Notes: generated by a model not told the origin, from the sequence alone. A stretch of 64,000 nucleotides of DNA from Pseudorhodoplanes sp. (GCA_022843165.1 JALHOD010000004.1:124001-188000), one strand, 5' to 3'; positions 26,159 through 36,203 are shown, numbered from the stretch's first letter. Program-made: numbers and translations.

Positions 26159-27157
26159 ATGGCTTCCGTTCCCTCACGCATGACGGCAATCGGCATCAGG
26201 TCTCCCGGCGGGCCGGAGACGCTCGTTCCGGAAGACCGGCCGGTGCCGCAGCCCGGCGCCGGCGAGATCCTGATCAAGGTCGCCGCCGCCGGCGTCAATC
26301 GTCCCGATGTCATGCAGCGCATGGGTCTTTATCCGCCGCCGAAAGGCGCGCCGGATATTCCGGGACTGGAGATCGCCGGCGAGGTCGCGGCACTCGGCGA
26401 AGGCGTCACGCGCTGGAAACTCGGCGACAAGGTCTGCGCGCTAGTGATCGGCGGCGGCTATGCCGAATATTGTCTCGCGCATGAAAGCCATGCGCTGCCG
26501 GTGCTGGCCGGCTATTCCATGACCGAGGCTGCCGCGATCCCGGAAACCTTCTTCACGGTGTGGCACAACGTGTTCGAGCGCGGCGGATTGAAGACCGGCG
26601 AAACCCTGCTGGTGCATGGCGGCTCGTCCGGCATCGGAACCACCGCCATCCAGCTCGCCAAGCAGTTCGGCGCACGCGTGATCGTCACCGCCGGCTCCGA
26701 CGACAAATGCGAGGCCTGCCGCAAGCTCGGCGCCGATGTCGCCGTTAACTATAAGACGCAGGACTTCGTCGCCATGACCAAGGAGGCGACCGGCGGCAAG
26801 GGCGCCGACGTGATCCTGGACATGGTCGGCGGCGATTACATCGAGCGCAATTACGAAGCCGCCGCCGTCGAGGGCCGCATCGTGCAGATCGCGTTCCAGG
26901 GCAGCCCGAAGGCGACCGTCGATTTCCGCCGCATCATGCTCAAGCGCCTGCACCATACCGGTTCGACGCTGCGGTCGCGGTCGGTCGAAGACAAGGGGTT
27001 GATCGCTCAGGCGATCGCGCAGAGCGTGCTGCCCATGATCGCGTCCGGGAAGGTCAGACCGGTCATGGATTCCACTTTCCCGCTGGCCGAGGCGTCAAAG
27101 GCCCATGCCCGCATGGAATCCAGCGCTCATATCGGCAAAATCGTGCTGACCGCCTAA
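26159..27157 (+). CDS. NAD(P)H quinone oxidoreductase (PIG3/QOR-like, zinc-free MDR)
   Basis: 332 residues of the medium-chain dehydrogenase/reductase superfamily without catalytic zinc. Features: AAGVNRPDVMQRMGLYPPPKGAPDIPGLEIAGEV near the N-terminus and the nucleotide-binding LLVHGGSSGIGTTAIQLAKQFGA near residue 145, followed by CRKLGADVAVNYK and DVILDMVGG. It likely reduces quinones with NADPH, as PIG3-type enzymes do. ATG at 26159 (MASVPSRMTAIGIR) is chosen; a second ATG lies at 26180. Confidence 0.9.
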   Translation: MASVPSRMTAIGIRSPGGPETLVPEDRPVPQPGAGEILIKVAAAGVNRPDVMQRMGLYPPPKGAPDIPGLEIAGEVAALGEGVTRWKLGDKVCALVIGGGYAEYCLAHESHALPVLAGYSMTEAAAIPETFFTVWHNVFERGGLKTGETLLVHGGSSGIGTTAIQLAKQFGARVIVTAGSDDKCEACRKLGADVAVNYKTQDFVAMTKEATGGKGADVILDMVGGDYIERNYEAAAVEGRIVQIAFQGSPKATVDFRRIMLKRLHHTGSTLRSRSVEDKGLIAQAIAQSVLPMIASGKVRPVMDSTFPLAEASKAHARMESSAHIGKIVLTA

Positions 27158-27250
27158 AATCCCGGGCAACTTGTGTCCGGTCCTTCACCTTGCCCGAGGT
27201 CTGTGCTGGCCCATGCCCGTGCTGATAGGCCATAATGTACCGAAGACGGC

Positions 27251-27276
27251 CTTTGCGCCCCGAAAACGGCGCAAAG
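27251..27276 (+). other. Hairpin in the spacer before the EAL gene
   Basis: CTTTGCGCC (27251-27259) pairs perfectly with GGCGCAAAG (27268-27276) across an 8-base loop. A TAGAAT -10-like hexamer follows at 27289-27294. There is no T-run. It could terminate the upstream quinone oxidoreductase transcript weakly or act as an operator. The rest of the 212-base spacer shows nothing else clear. Confidence 0.3.
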
Positions 27277-27369
27277 CTGGTCCGTTGCTAGAATTTGCGG
27301 GGACTGGCGCCCGTTCGGGGACGCCGCGAACATTGATTGAATCTGCCTGAGACAGTCGGAGGGCGTCGT

Positions 27370-30246
27370 TTGCGTATACTGCGCTTTTCGGCAATTTGCG
27401 TCGCGCTCGCGGCGACTCTCGCGTGCGTCGGCACGCCCGCGCGTGCGGTCGATGCCATCAATGTCCGCATCGACGCCCCCGCCATCGACCTGACCGAAGC
27501 CACCGAGCGCCCCCGCACCGACGGCGACCGCGTCCAGGTTTCGACCGCACCCGGCCCCGACGGCATCGTCCGCCGCATCGAGGTGCGCGGCCGCGAAGCC
27601 GGCAATCACTGGGCGGTGTTCGCGCTCGCCAATAACAGCGACGAGCAGATCGACCGCCTGATCGTCATTCCGCATTACCGCATGGTCGGCTCCGGCATGT
27701 TCTGGCCGGACCTCGGTCTCTCGCGTGTGGTCGGCATCACGCCGAGTTCGGGCGAACGCCCCGAGCGCCAGGACAGCGCGACCGCCGACATTTTCCGCGT
27801 CACGCTCGATCCCGGATCGGTCATCACCTACGTGATGGAATTGCGCACCGACTACCTGCCGCAGCTCTATCTGTGGGAGCCGGACTCCTACAAGGACAAG
27901 ATCAACTCCTTCACGCTCTATTATGGCATCGTGATCGGCATCTCCGGTCTGCTCGCGCTCTTTCTCACCATCCTGTTCGTGGTGAAAGGCAGCGTGATGT
28001 TCCCCGCCGCCGCCGCGCTTGGCTGGGCGGTGCTGGTATATATCGGCATCGATTTCGGATTCTGGGCGAAGGTGTTCGACATGTCGGCCGGCGCCGAGCG
28101 CGTATGGCGCGCCATCGGCGAAGCGATCCTTGCCGCAACCCTGCTCGTCTTCCTGTTCGCCTATCTCAATCTCAGCCGCTGGCATGTGCGCTATGCGCAC
28201 ATCACGCTCGCCTGGCTCGGCGGTCTCGGCGCGCTGGTGATGCTCGCCCTGTTCGATCCGCCGATCGCCTCGGGCATCGCGCGCTTCTCGCTCGGCGCGG
28301 TCGCCTTTCTCGGCTTCGCCCTTGTCATCTATCTGTCGACCCACGGCTACGACCGCGCGGTCCTGCTAATCCCGACATGGTTCCTGCTGGTGGTCTGGGC
28401 GATCGCCGCCGGACTGACCATCGGCGGCTTCGTCACTAACGACATTGTCGGACCCGCCCTGCTCGGCGGTCTGGTGCTGATCGTCATGCTGATCGGCTTC
28501 ACCGTCATGCAGCACGCCTTCGCCGGCTCGATCACGCACGGCATCGTGTCGGATGTCGAACGCCGCGCGCTGGCGCTGACCGGCGCCGGCGACATGATCT
28601 GGGACTGGGACGTCTCCTCCGACAAGGTGTTCACCTCGCCGGAAACCGAGCACATGCTCGGCCTGAAGCGCGGCGCACTCGAAGGCTCCGCCGCCGGCTG
28701 GCTCGACTATCTGCATCCGCTCGACCGCGACAAGTTCCGCGCCTCGCTCGACGGCGTGGTCGAGCAGCGCCGCGGCCGTCTGGTGCAGGATTTCCGGCTG
28801 CGAACGCATGACGGGCATTATCTCTGGATGGCGCTGAAAGCGCGCCCGGTGGTGGGCTCCGACGGCGAGGTCGTGCGACTGGTCGGCACGCTGACCGACG
28901 TCACCGAATTCAAGACCGCGGAGGAACGCCTGCTGCACGACGCCGTGCATGACAATCTCACCGGCTTGCCGAACCGGCAATTGTTCCTCGACCGCTTCGA
29001 GGCGATCCTGGCCTTCGCGAAGAACGATCCTGCGATCCGCCCGACCGTGATGATGATCGATCTCGACCGCTTCAAGCAGGTCAACGATTCCGTCGGTATC
29101 GCGGTCGGCGATTCCATCCTGCTGACGCTGGCGCGGCGGCTCGGCCGCCTGCTGAAGCCGCAGGACACGCTGGCGCGGCTCTCCGGCGACCAATTCGCGC
29201 TTATCCTGCTGTCCGAACGCGATCCCGGCAAGATCATCGCCTTCGCGGAAACCATCCGCCGCACTTTGCGCGCGCCGATCACCTTCAACGACCGCGAGAT
29301 CTTCCTGACCGCCTCGATCGGTCTCGCGCTCGCCGACGGCCAGACCGCGCGCACCGAGGAAATCCTGAAGGACGCCGAACTCGCGATGTATCACGCCAAG
29401 CGCATCGGCGGCGACCGCATCGAGGTGTTCAAGCAGGCGATGCGCGCGCGCAAGACCGACCGCCTGACGCTGGAATCCGAATTGCGCCGCGCGCTCGAGC
29501 GCGAGGAAATCACCCTGCTCTATCAGCCGATCATCCGGCTGGAGGATCGCACGGTGGCCGGCTTCGAGGCGCTGGCGCGCTGGGATCATCCGAAAATGGG
29601 GCGGATGTCACCGGCGGAATTCATCTCCATCGCCGAGGAGATCGGCCTGATCGTCGATCTCGGCATGTTCGCGCTCGAACGCACCGCCAAGCAGCTCAGC
29701 CTGTGGCAACGCAACATGCGGCCGCAGGATGCGATCTTCGCCAGCGTGAATGTATCCTCGCGGCAATTGCTGCGGCAGGACCTGATCCACGATCTGCGCA
29801 CCGTGCTGTCGCGCTCCTCGGTCATGCGCGGCACGCTCAAGCTCGAACTCACCGAGTCGCTGGTGATGGAAAATCCGGAACATGCCGCGCAGATGCTGCT
29901 GCGCATCCGCGAGCTTGGCGCCGGGCTGGCGCTCGACGATTTCGGCACCGGACATTCCTCGCTCGCCTATCTGCAGCGCTTCCCGTTCGACACGATCAAG
30001 ATCGACCAGTCTTTCGTGCGCACCACGGCGAAGGGCCGCCGCCCGGTCATCCTGCGCTCGATCATCGCTCTCGCGCACGATCTCGGTATGGAAGTGGTGG
30101 CGGAAGGCGCGGAGACGGATTCGGATGCGGTCGAGCTCTATCAGCTCGGCTGCGAATACGCGCAGGGCTTCGCCTTCGGCGAGCCGATGACCGTCGAGCA
30201 GGCCACCAAGCTCCTGGCCGCCGACCGCCTGGAAATGGCGCGCTAG
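27370..30246 (+). CDS. Membrane c-di-GMP phosphodiesterase: signal peptide-DISM-like sensor-7TM-PAS-GGDEF-EAL
   Basis: 958 residues if started at TTG 27370, which has GGAGGG 6 bases upstream and begins a clear signal peptide (RILRFSAICVALAATLACVGTPARA). A periplasmic 7TMR-DISM-like domain (to about residue 180) is followed by seven hydrophobic helices (about 181-387), a PAS domain (about 405-520), GGDEF (about 525-690) and EAL (about 704-955). The GGDEF core is SGDQF at 605, so cyclase activity is probably lost, leaving a GTP-sensing role possible. The EAL domain keeps EALARW (Glu733), NVSS, ELTES, DDFGTGHSS, KIDQSF and QGFAFGEPM, so c-di-GMP hydrolysis is expected. Confidence 0.92.
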   Translation: MRILRFSAICVALAATLACVGTPARAVDAINVRIDAPAIDLTEATERPRTDGDRVQVSTAPGPDGIVRRIEVRGREAGNHWAVFALANNSDEQIDRLIVIPHYRMVGSGMFWPDLGLSRVVGITPSSGERPERQDSATADIFRVTLDPGSVITYVMELRTDYLPQLYLWEPDSYKDKINSFTLYYGIVIGISGLLALFLTILFVVKGSVMFPAAAALGWAVLVYIGIDFGFWAKVFDMSAGAERVWRAIGEAILAATLLVFLFAYLNLSRWHVRYAHITLAWLGGLGALVMLALFDPPIASGIARFSLGAVAFLGFALVIYLSTHGYDRAVLLIPTWFLLVVWAIAAGLTIGGFVTNDIVGPALLGGLVLIVMLIGFTVMQHAFAGSITHGIVSDVERRALALTGAGDMIWDWDVSSDKVFTSPETEHMLGLKRGALEGSAAGWLDYLHPLDRDKFRASLDGVVEQRRGRLVQDFRLRTHDGHYLWMALKARPVVGSDGEVVRLVGTLTDVTEFKTAEERLLHDAVHDNLTGLPNRQLFLDRFEAILAFAKNDPAIRPTVMMIDLDRFKQVNDSVGIAVGDSILLTLARRLGRLLKPQDTLARLSGDQFALILLSERDPGKIIAFAETIRRTLRAPITFNDREIFLTASIGLALADGQTARTEEILKDAELAMYHAKRIGGDRIEVFKQAMRARKTDRLTLESELRRALEREEITLLYQPIIRLEDRTVAGFEALARWDHPKMGRMSPAEFISIAEEIGLIVDLGMFALERTAKQLSLWQRNMRPQDAIFASVNVSSRQLLRQDLIHDLRTVLSRSSVMRGTLKLELTESLVMENPEHAAQMLLRIRELGAGLALDDFGTGHSSLAYLQRFPFDTIKIDQSFVRTTAKGRRPVILRSIIALAHDLGMEVVAEGAETDSDAVELYQLGCEYAQGFAFGEPMTVEQATKLLAADRLEMAR

Positions 30247-30270
30247 TTTTCTGCAAATGCGGCAGGACGT

Positions 30271-30885
30271 TCAGGCGTGCCCGACGTCGCTCGACAGCAT
30301 GCCAGGCTCGATCCCGAGCTTGCGCAGGGCCTTGTCGTATTTCTGGCCGGTATCGGCGCCGAAAATCAGTTCGGCGTCGGCCGGACAATGCAGCCAGCCG
30401 TTTTCCTGGATCTCGGATTCCAGTTGTCCGGGCGCCCAGCCGGCATAGCCGAGCGCAAGAATCGCATTGGCCGGACCGTCGCCCTTGGCCATCGCCTTGA
30501 GAATATCGAGCGTCGCCGTCAGGCAGATGCCCTCGTCGATCGGCAAGGTGGAATTCTCGATGAAGAAATCCGCCGAATGCAGAACGAAACCGCGCCCGGT
30601 TTCCACCGGTCCGCCCTTGAGAACCGTCACGTCTTCGCGCGAGGTGACGTCAACGGCTTCCTCTTCCGGAATCACATCGAGCTGCACCAGCAGGTCGGGG
30701 AAATTGATGTTCGACGCCGGCTGGTTGACGACGATGCCCATCGCCCCTTCCGACGAATGCGCGCAGACATAGATCACGCTGCGCGAGAAACGGTCGTCGT
30801 TCATGCTGGGGGTCGCGATCAGCATCTGGCCGTCGAGATAGCCCCGCCCCGCCTTTTTCTGCAGGGCTTTGCGAGACATTTTCAT
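30271..30885 (-). CDS. yqgE: YqgE/AlgH family protein
   Basis: 204 residues of the UPF0301 family. Family hallmarks: [40 protein letters not shown] near the N-terminus, [16 protein letters not shown] in the middle, and [22 protein letters not shown] in the last third. It is a cytosolic protein of unsettled function (AlgH has been linked to alginate regulation in Pseudomonas). It is convergent with the EAL gene and divergent from the DsbD-like gene. The start at 30885 adds a short basic leader [16 protein letters not shown]. Confidence 0.92.
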   Translation of the reverse strand: MKMSRKALQKKAGRGYLDGQMLIATPSMNDDRFSRSVIYVCAHSSEGAMGIVVNQPASNINFPDLLVQLDVIPEEEAVDVTSREDVTVLKGGPVETGRGFVLHSADFFIENSTLPIDEGICLTATLDILKAMAKGDGPANAILALGYAGWAPGQLESEIQENGWLHCPADAELIFGADTGQKYDKALRKLGIEPGMLSSDVGHA

Positions 30886-30990
30886 GCCGAAAGGTTACCC
30901 CCAACGGCGAAACTTTGGAAATGGAACTTGAACCGCATATTCACGACCATTTCAATGGCGCCGGCGGCCATCCAGGCCTAAACGGAGCCG

Positions 30991-31884
30991 ATGTTTACGG
31001 CTGTAATTCGACCGATTTCATGGCCCGCCGTCCCACGGTTTAGTGGCCGGGCACAGGCTGCCCTGTGTTGCGGCCTCCTGCTGCTCGGCGCAACAGCGCA
31101 GCCGGGGCAGGCGGCCGACAGTTCCGAATGGGCAGGCGATTCGCGTTCGGCCGCGCGGCTGGTCGCAGGCGCAGCGCGCACCGACGGGGACAAGAAGATC
31201 TTCCGCGCCGGCGTTGAAATCCGGCTCGCGCCGGGGTGGAAAACCTATTGGCGCTATCCCGGCGATTCCGGCGTGCCGCCGCATTTCGACTTTGCCGGTT
31301 CCGACAATGTCAAAACCGTGACGGTCCTGTGGCCCGCGCCGCAGCGGCTCGCCGACAGCGAAGGCGTGACCATCGGCTATAAGGGCGGCGTGACATTTCC
31401 GGTCCGCATCGAACCCGTCGATCCCGCCAAGCCGGTCGCCCTGAAACTGAAACTCGATTACGCCGTGTGCGAAAAATTGTGCATCCCGGTCGATGCCAAG
31501 GCCGCGTTGAATCTGACCGGCATTGCCGGTGCGGGCGAGGCCGGCATCAATGCGGCCGAGGCGCGCGTGCCGAAGGCGATGGACGCGGGCCACGGCGGCG
31601 ATATCGCCGTCACGTCCGTGCGCCGCGACGCCACAGCGCCAAAACGAATCCTGGTCGATGTGAAGGCGCCGGCGGGAACGACGGCCGAATTGTTCGCGGA
31701 AGGCCCGACGCCCGACTGGGCCTTGCCGGTGCCGGAGCCGGTGGCCGGCGCGGAGGCAGGTTCGCAACGCTTTGCCTTCCTGCTCGACGGCCTGCCCCCG
31801 GGCGCGAATGTAAAAGGCGCCCTGCTCAGGTTGACGGCGGCGGCCGGCGGGCGGGCGATCGAGGCCCGCTTTCGTCTCGACTAA
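30991..31884 (+). CDS. DsbD alpha-domain-like periplasmic protein
   Basis: 297 residues with an N-terminal export signal (helix around AALCCGLLLLGATAQPGQA, cleavage after QAA about residue 42). The remainder resembles the DsbD N-terminal (alpha) domain of COG4233: GVEIRLAPGWKTYWRYPGDSG, YKGGVTFPVRIEPVDP, and the cysteine pair VCEKLCIPVDA. These cysteines match the redox pair in DsbD-alpha. Unlike full DsbD there is no membrane electron-conducting domain or thioredoxin-like C-terminus, so a separate partner would be needed. It precedes the tandem peroxiredoxins by 74 bases, so a shared thiol-redox role is plausible. Confidence 0.82.
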   Translation: MFTAVIRPISWPAVPRFSGRAQAALCCGLLLLGATAQPGQAADSSEWAGDSRSAARLVAGAARTDGDKKIFRAGVEIRLAPGWKTYWRYPGDSGVPPHFDFAGSDNVKTVTVLWPAPQRLADSEGVTIGYKGGVTFPVRIEPVDPAKPVALKLKLDYAVCEKLCIPVDAKAALNLTGIAGAGEAGINAAEARVPKAMDAGHGGDIAVTSVRRDATAPKRILVDVKAPAGTTAELFAEGPTPDWALPVPEPVAGAEAGSQRFAFLLDGLPPGANVKGALLRLTAAAGGRAIEARFRLD

Positions 31885-31958
31885 TCGGAACGTCCCGCCT
31901 ATTTTGCCGCCCATTCCAATAACGGCGAAAGCCGAAACCCGCGGAGAGGATTGAAGCC

Positions 31959-32447
31959 ATGTCCATCAAGGTCGGCGACCGCCTGCCTCATGCGACCTTC
32001 CATGTCATGACGCAAGAAGGACCGAAGCCGAAGACGACGGACGAAATTTTCAAGGGCAAAAAAATCGTACTGTTCGCAGTGCCGGGGGCTTTCACACCGA
32101 CCTGCCACAAGAACCACCTGCCCGGTTTCATCACGCATGCCGACGCGATCAAGGCCAGGGGCGCGGACGCAATCGCCGTTACCGCGGTGAATGACGTATT
32201 CGTCATGGAGGCGTGGAGGCTGGCGTCGGACAATGACGGTAAAATCGATTTTTTCCTCGCAGACGGCAACGCCGAATTCGCCAAGGCGATAGGCCTTGAT
32301 GTCGACGCCTCTTCAAGCGGACGCGGAATACGTTCCGATCGTTACTCAATGATCGTCGAGGACGGGGTGGTGAAGTCTCTCAACATCGAGAACGGACCCG
32401 GCAAGGCCGATATTTCAGGCGCGGAGAATCTGATGCGACAACTCTAG
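31959..32447 (+). CDS. Peroxiredoxin (Prx5-type), tandem copy 1
   Basis: 162 residues. Peroxidatic Cys49 lies in VPGAFTPTCHKNHLPGF, the PxxxTxxC motif of peroxiredoxins, with the conserved Arg in RYSMIVEDGV. It reduces hydrogen peroxide and organic peroxides using a thiol donor; no fused glutaredoxin domain is present, so an external reductant is needed. ATG at 31959 has GAGAGGA upstream. About 150 bases downstream is a second, diverged copy. Confidence 0.92.
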   Translation: MSIKVGDRLPHATFHVMTQEGPKPKTTDEIFKGKKIVLFAVPGAFTPTCHKNHLPGFITHADAIKARGADAIAVTAVNDVFVMEAWRLASDNDGKIDFFLADGNAEFAKAIGLDVDASSSGRGIRSDRYSMIVEDGVVKSLNIENGPGKADISGAENLMRQL

Positions 32448-32600
32448 ACCATACGGCAGCCGGCGCGCTGCATATCTGACACGCAACTTGGCCATTGGCA
32501 CGGTCTCGACTCATGAAAGAAATGAGCTAACGTGCCAGCCGTCGGTGCAAACCTGCCTGACCGGTGACGCCGCAGAAATTCGAAACGAAAGGACTGGACC

Positions 32601-33080
32601 ATGCCTATCAAGGTCGGCGACAAATTGCCCAATACCACATTCCGAGTGATGACCGCCGACGGTCCGAAGCCAAAAACCGCCGACGAGGTGTTCAAGGGCA
32701 AGAAAGTCGCCCTGTTCGGCATGCCGGGCGCATTCACAGGCGCTTGCCACGGAAAACATATGCCGACGGTTTTGCAGAATCTCGACGCGCTCAAGACCAA
32801 AGGCGTCGATGCCGTCGCGGTCACGACGGTCAACGATCCGTTCGTGCTCGGAATTTGGCAAAGAGAAATTGGCACAGACCAGATCCAACTGCTCGGTGAC
32901 GGCAATGCCGAGTTCGCGAGCGCAATCGGGCTCACATTCGACGGGTCGCATATCGGATTTGGCACGCGCTCGCAGCGCTATTCGATGCTGGTCGAGGACG
33001 GCGTGGTGACGAAACTGAATGTGGAGCAGCCGGGTAAATTCGAGGTGGCTGGCGGCGACACTCTGCTGAAACAGATCTGA
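32601..33080 (+). CDS. Peroxiredoxin (Prx5-type), tandem copy 2
   Basis: 159 residues aligning with copy 1 from end to end (both MxIKVGDxLP at the start and RYSMxVEDGVV near the end). Peroxidatic Cys49 is in MPGAFTGACHGKHMPTV. The residue before the active-site Cys pair differs (PTC in copy 1, GAC here), and the C-terminal 40 residues are more diverged, which suggests a different thiol donor or peroxide preference. Its stop codon is directly adjacent to the convergent rnhA stop (33080/33081), leaving no room for a terminator. Confidence 0.92.
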   Translation: MPIKVGDKLPNTTFRVMTADGPKPKTADEVFKGKKVALFGMPGAFTGACHGKHMPTVLQNLDALKTKGVDAVAVTTVNDPFVLGIWQREIGTDQIQLLGDGNAEFASAIGLTFDGSHIGFGTRSQRYSMLVEDGVVTKLNVEQPGKFEVAGGDTLLKQI

Positions 33081-33560
33081 TCATTCCTGCTTTCCGCGCG
33101 CCGCCGGAAATCCGCTGGCGGCGCGCATCTCCGCGATCGCGTCCCGCGCCAGCTGGTCGGCCCGCTCGTTCAGTTCATGCCCGACATGGCCCTTCACCCA
33201 GTGCCATTTCACATGATGGCGCGCGATCGCCTCGTCGAGCCGCTTCCACAGATCGACATTCTTCACCGGCTTCTTGTCGGCGGTCTTCCATCCGTTGCGC
33301 TTCCAGCCATGGATCCATTTCGAGATGCCATCCTGCACATATTTGCTGTCGGTGTGCAGATCGACGCGGCACGGTTTCTTTAGGGCGTCGAGCGCGGAAA
33401 TCGCCGCCATCAGCTCCATGCGGTTGTTGGTGGTGTGGGCCTCGGAGCCCTTCAGTTCCTTCTCGGTGGCGCCAAAAGACAGGATCGCGCCCCAGCCGCC
33501 GGGGCCGGGATTGCCCGAGCACGCGCCGTCGGTGTGGATGATGACGTGAGGCTCGCTCAC
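33081..33560 (-). CDS. rnhA: Ribonuclease HI
   Basis: 159 residues from GTG 33560, a start supported by the 4-base GTGA overlap with thrB and by the family N-terminus ([20 protein letters not shown]). The catalytic carboxylates are visible: Asp in [10 protein letters not shown], Glu in [13 protein letters not shown], Asp in HTDSKYV, and the final His/Asp in [17 protein letters not shown]. It removes RNA from RNA-DNA hybrids. It is third in the ispH-thrB-rnhA operon, a common alphaproteobacterial arrangement. Confidence 0.97.
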   Translation of the reverse strand: MSEPHVIIHTDGACSGNPGPGGWGAILSFGATEKELKGSEAHTTNNRMELMAAISALDALKKPCRVDLHTDSKYVQDGISKWIHGWKRNGWKTADKKPVKNVDLWKRLDEAIARHHVKWHWVKGHVGHELNERADQLARDAIAEMRAASGFPAARGKQE

Positions 33561-34537
33561 GCGGTCAGTTCCCTGGCTTCCACGCCGTAATCGCCGATGC
33601 TTTTGACCTGCTGGTGGAAGCGCAGCTTGCGGAAATATTCCTGCGGGCTTTTCGGCTTCACCAACGCGCCCGGCGGCACGTTCAGCCAGTCCACGAGGCG
33701 TGTCAGCAGGAAGCGCGTCGCGGCGCCGCGCGCCAGTACCGGCATCGCGTTCAGTTCGGCTTCCGACAGCGCCCGCACCTTGCGGTAGGACTGCAGCAAC
33801 GCGCGGCCCTTGGTGATGTTGTACGAAAGGTCCTGCTCGAAGCACCAGGCGTTCAGGCAGATCGCGACGTCATAGGCCAGCGTATCGGTGCAGGCGAAAT
33901 AGAAATCGATCAGGCCCGACAATTTATCGCCGAGAAAGAACACGTTGTCCGGGAACAGGTCGGCATGGATCACGCCCTGCGGCAGGTTGCGCGGCCATTT
34001 CGCTTCCAGAAAATCCAGTTCCTGCGCGACGGTTTCGGTCAGGCCGTGCTGCACGCCGTCGGCGCGGTCGGCGCAGGCGTCATAGATCGGACGCCAGCCT
34101 TCGACCGAGAGCGCATTGGCGCGGGTCATCGGAAAATCCGCGCCGGCGAGATGCAATTGCGCCAATGCTTCGCCGACGGCCGCGCAATGCCGGGCGTCGG
34201 TGCGGCGCATCCACATGCCTTCGAGGAAGGTGACGATGGCCGCGGGGCGGCCGGCCACCTTGCCGAGCGCCTCGCCCTTCCGGTTCTTGACCGGCTGCGG
34301 ACAGTTCAGCCCGCGCGCGGCGAGATGCTCCATCAATCCGATGAAGAACGGCAGGTCGGCGGCGGCGACGCGCTTCTCGTACAGCGTGAGAATGAAATGT
34401 CCGGCCTCGGTGTGCAGGAGAAAATTGGAATTCTCCACGCCCTCGGCGATGCCCTTGTAGGAGAGCAGCTTGCCGATGTCGTAACCGGCGATGAAGACTT
34501 CCAGATCCTCGACCGCGACGTCGGTGTAAACGGCCAC
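33557..34537 (-). CDS. thrB: Homoserine kinase (APH-fold ThrB)
   Basis: 326 residues. This is the aminoglycoside-phosphotransferase-like homoserine kinase of alphaproteobacteria, not the GHMP type. It phosphorylates homoserine for threonine synthesis. Motifs: [27 protein letters not shown] (nucleotide-binding lobe), and the catalytic loop [28 protein letters not shown], with the catalytic Asp in HADLFPDN and the metal-binding Asp in LIDFYFA. It starts 4 bases after ispH and overlaps rnhA by 4 bases. Confidence 0.95.
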   Translation of the reverse strand: MAVYTDVAVEDLEVFIAGYDIGKLLSYKGIAEGVENSNFLLHTEAGHFILTLYEKRVAAADLPFFIGLMEHLAARGLNCPQPVKNRKGEALGKVAGRPAAIVTFLEGMWMRRTDARHCAAVGEALAQLHLAGADFPMTRANALSVEGWRPIYDACADRADGVQHGLTETVAQELDFLEAKWPRNLPQGVIHADLFPDNVFFLGDKLSGLIDFYFACTDTLAYDVAICLNAWCFEQDLSYNITKGRALLQSYRKVRALSEAELNAMPVLARGAATRFLLTRLVDWLNVPPGALVKPKSPQEYFRKLRFHQQVKSIGDYGVEARELTA

Positions 34538-34540
34538 GGC

Positions 34541-35518
34541 CTACTCCGCGGCTTCGGTCTGGCGCAGCGGACGCGGCAGCGGGAAAAACACGCCCTCTTC
34601 CGCCGCCGACACGGTCTCGACCTTGACGTCGTAACGCGCGGCGAAAGCGTCGATGATTTCCTCCACCAGCACTTCCGGCGCCGAGGCGCCGGCGGTGATG
34701 CCGAGCGAGCCGATGGCGCCGAATTTCGTCCAGTCGATATCGGCGGCGCGCTGCACGAGCGCGGCATGGCGGCAACCCGCGCGTTCGGCGACTTCCTTCA
34801 GCCGCTGCGAATTCGACGAGTTCGGCGCACCCACCACAATCATGGCCGCGACCGAGGGCGCCACCCGCTTGACCGCTTCCTGGCGGTTGGTCGTGGCGTA
34901 GCAGATGTCTTCCTTGTGCGGGCCGACGATCGCGGGGAAACGCTTCTTCAGGAACGCCACGATCTCGGCGGTGTCGTCGAGCGACAACGTGGTCTGCGTG
35001 ACATAGGCAAGTTGCGTCTCGTCCTGGGGCGCAAACGCTTCCGCGTCGGCCAGGGTCTCGACCAGCTTCACCGCGCCGCCCGGTAGTTGTCCCATGGTGC
35101 CGACGACTTCCGGATGCCCGGCATGTCCGATCAGCACGATCTCGCGCCCGCGGCGGAAATGGATCTCGGCCTCGCGATGCACCTTCGTCACCAGCGGACA
35201 GGTGGCGTCGAGCGCAAAGAAACTGCGCTTGCTGGCCTCTTCCGGCACCGCCTTGGCGACGCCATGGGCGGAGAAGATCACCGGCGCGGCGGTGTCGGGG
35301 ATCTCGTCGAGTTCCTCGACAAAGACCGCGCCCTTGGCCTTCAGGCTGTCGACCACATAGCGGTTGTGGACGATCTCGTGCCGCACATAGACCGGCGGAC
35401 CGTAAAGCGCGAGCGCGCGCTCCACCGAATCGATCGCCCGCACCACCCCGGCGCAGAACCCGCGCGGGGAGCACAGCACGACTTTCAGCGGCGGCTTCGG
35501 GGCGGCGGACACGGGCAT
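34541..35518 (-). CDS. ispH: 4-hydroxy-3-methylbut-2-enyl diphosphate reductase
   Basis: 325 residues. The last enzyme of the MEP isoprenoid pathway, an iron-sulfur protein giving IPP and DMAPP. The three cluster cysteines are in [14 protein letters not shown] (near residue 21), [12 protein letters not shown] (near 105) and the C-terminal [12 protein letters not shown] (near 205). HGV and SNSQRL motifs of the substrate site are present. The first gene of the ispH-thrB-rnhA operon; a TTGACA box lies on this strand at 35584-35579 but its -10 is weak. Confidence 0.97.
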   Translation of the reverse strand: MPVSAAPKPPLKVVLCSPRGFCAGVVRAIDSVERALALYGPPVYVRHEIVHNRYVVDSLKAKGAVFVEELDEIPDTAAPVIFSAHGVAKAVPEEASKRSFFALDATCPLVTKVHREAEIHFRRGREIVLIGHAGHPEVVGTMGQLPGGAVKLVETLADAEAFAPQDETQLAYVTQTTLSLDDTAEIVAFLKKRFPAIVGPHKEDICYATTNRQEAVKRVAPSVAAMIVVGAPNSSNSQRLKEVAERAGCRHAALVQRAADIDWTKFGAIGSLGITAGASAPEVLVEEIIDAFAARYDVKVETVSAAEEGVFFPLPRPLRQTEAAE

Positions 35519-35621
35519 TCCTGTTCGGGCGGCGGAATCTGCGACATCTCACGCGAATTGGGGCGCGTCCCCCTGAACTGTCAAGGCGAGCCAATCGACT
35601 TAAAGAAATGGGAAGGGTAAT

Positions 35622-36047
35622 ATGCTGCAATCGCGCCGGGAATTGACCGTTCTGGATTGGGGCCGGCAGATGCCGTCGACCAAATGTGTGGCTGTGATGG
35701 CCGGTCTGGCCAGCCTCGCGCTGGCCGGCTGCTCGTCGTCGTCCGGCCTCTCCCGCTACACCTATGACAGCCCGCAGGCGGCCCAGGCCGCCGGGGTCCA
35801 GTCGTCCGGCCTCTATGTGGATGGAACCGGCCCGAGCGCAGAGGCCGCCGAGCGGGCCGAAACCCGCCGTCCGGTCCGCCGGGCCGCTCCGCTCGCGGCC
35901 GCCCGGTCCGAGGACCTGTCCGCCCGCACCACCGGCGCCCGCGCGCCCGCCGAGCCGCTCAAGCCTTATTCGGACGAATGGTGGGAGAAGGAAAACCGCG
36001 AGGACGCCCGCCTGAAGCAAAAAATGAACATCTGCCGCGGCTGCTGA
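35622..36047 (+). CDS. Predicted lipoprotein of unknown function
   Basis: 141 residues. The start at 35622 has GGAAGGG 4 bases upstream; the signal peptide proper begins later (MPSTKCVAVMAGLASLALAGC) and carries a lipobox LALAGC, so Cys37 would be lipidated. A shorter start at 35670 is possible. The mature part is rich in Ala, Ser, Arg and Glu with no known domain, and ends in a conserved-looking DEWWEKENREDARLKQKMNI and RGC. It is divergent from ispH. The function is unknown. Confidence 0.6.
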   Translation: MLQSRRELTVLDWGRQMPSTKCVAVMAGLASLALAGCSSSSGLSRYTYDSPQAAQAAGVQSSGLYVDGTGPSAEAAERAETRRPVRRAAPLAAARSEDLSARTTGARAPAEPLKPYSDEWWEKENREDARLKQKMNICRGC

Positions 36048-36203
36048 GCGGCGTTTTCCCCCAATTCACCGTTTTTGCCCCTGCCAGATCGCGGGCATTG
36101 CCCCCCACCCCGGCTGGGCCTATATTCCGGCGAATTCCCGTCATCCACGATGACCACCGGCTTCGACCCGCATGGGCGGGCGAAGCACAGAGGAGATTTT
36201 GCC

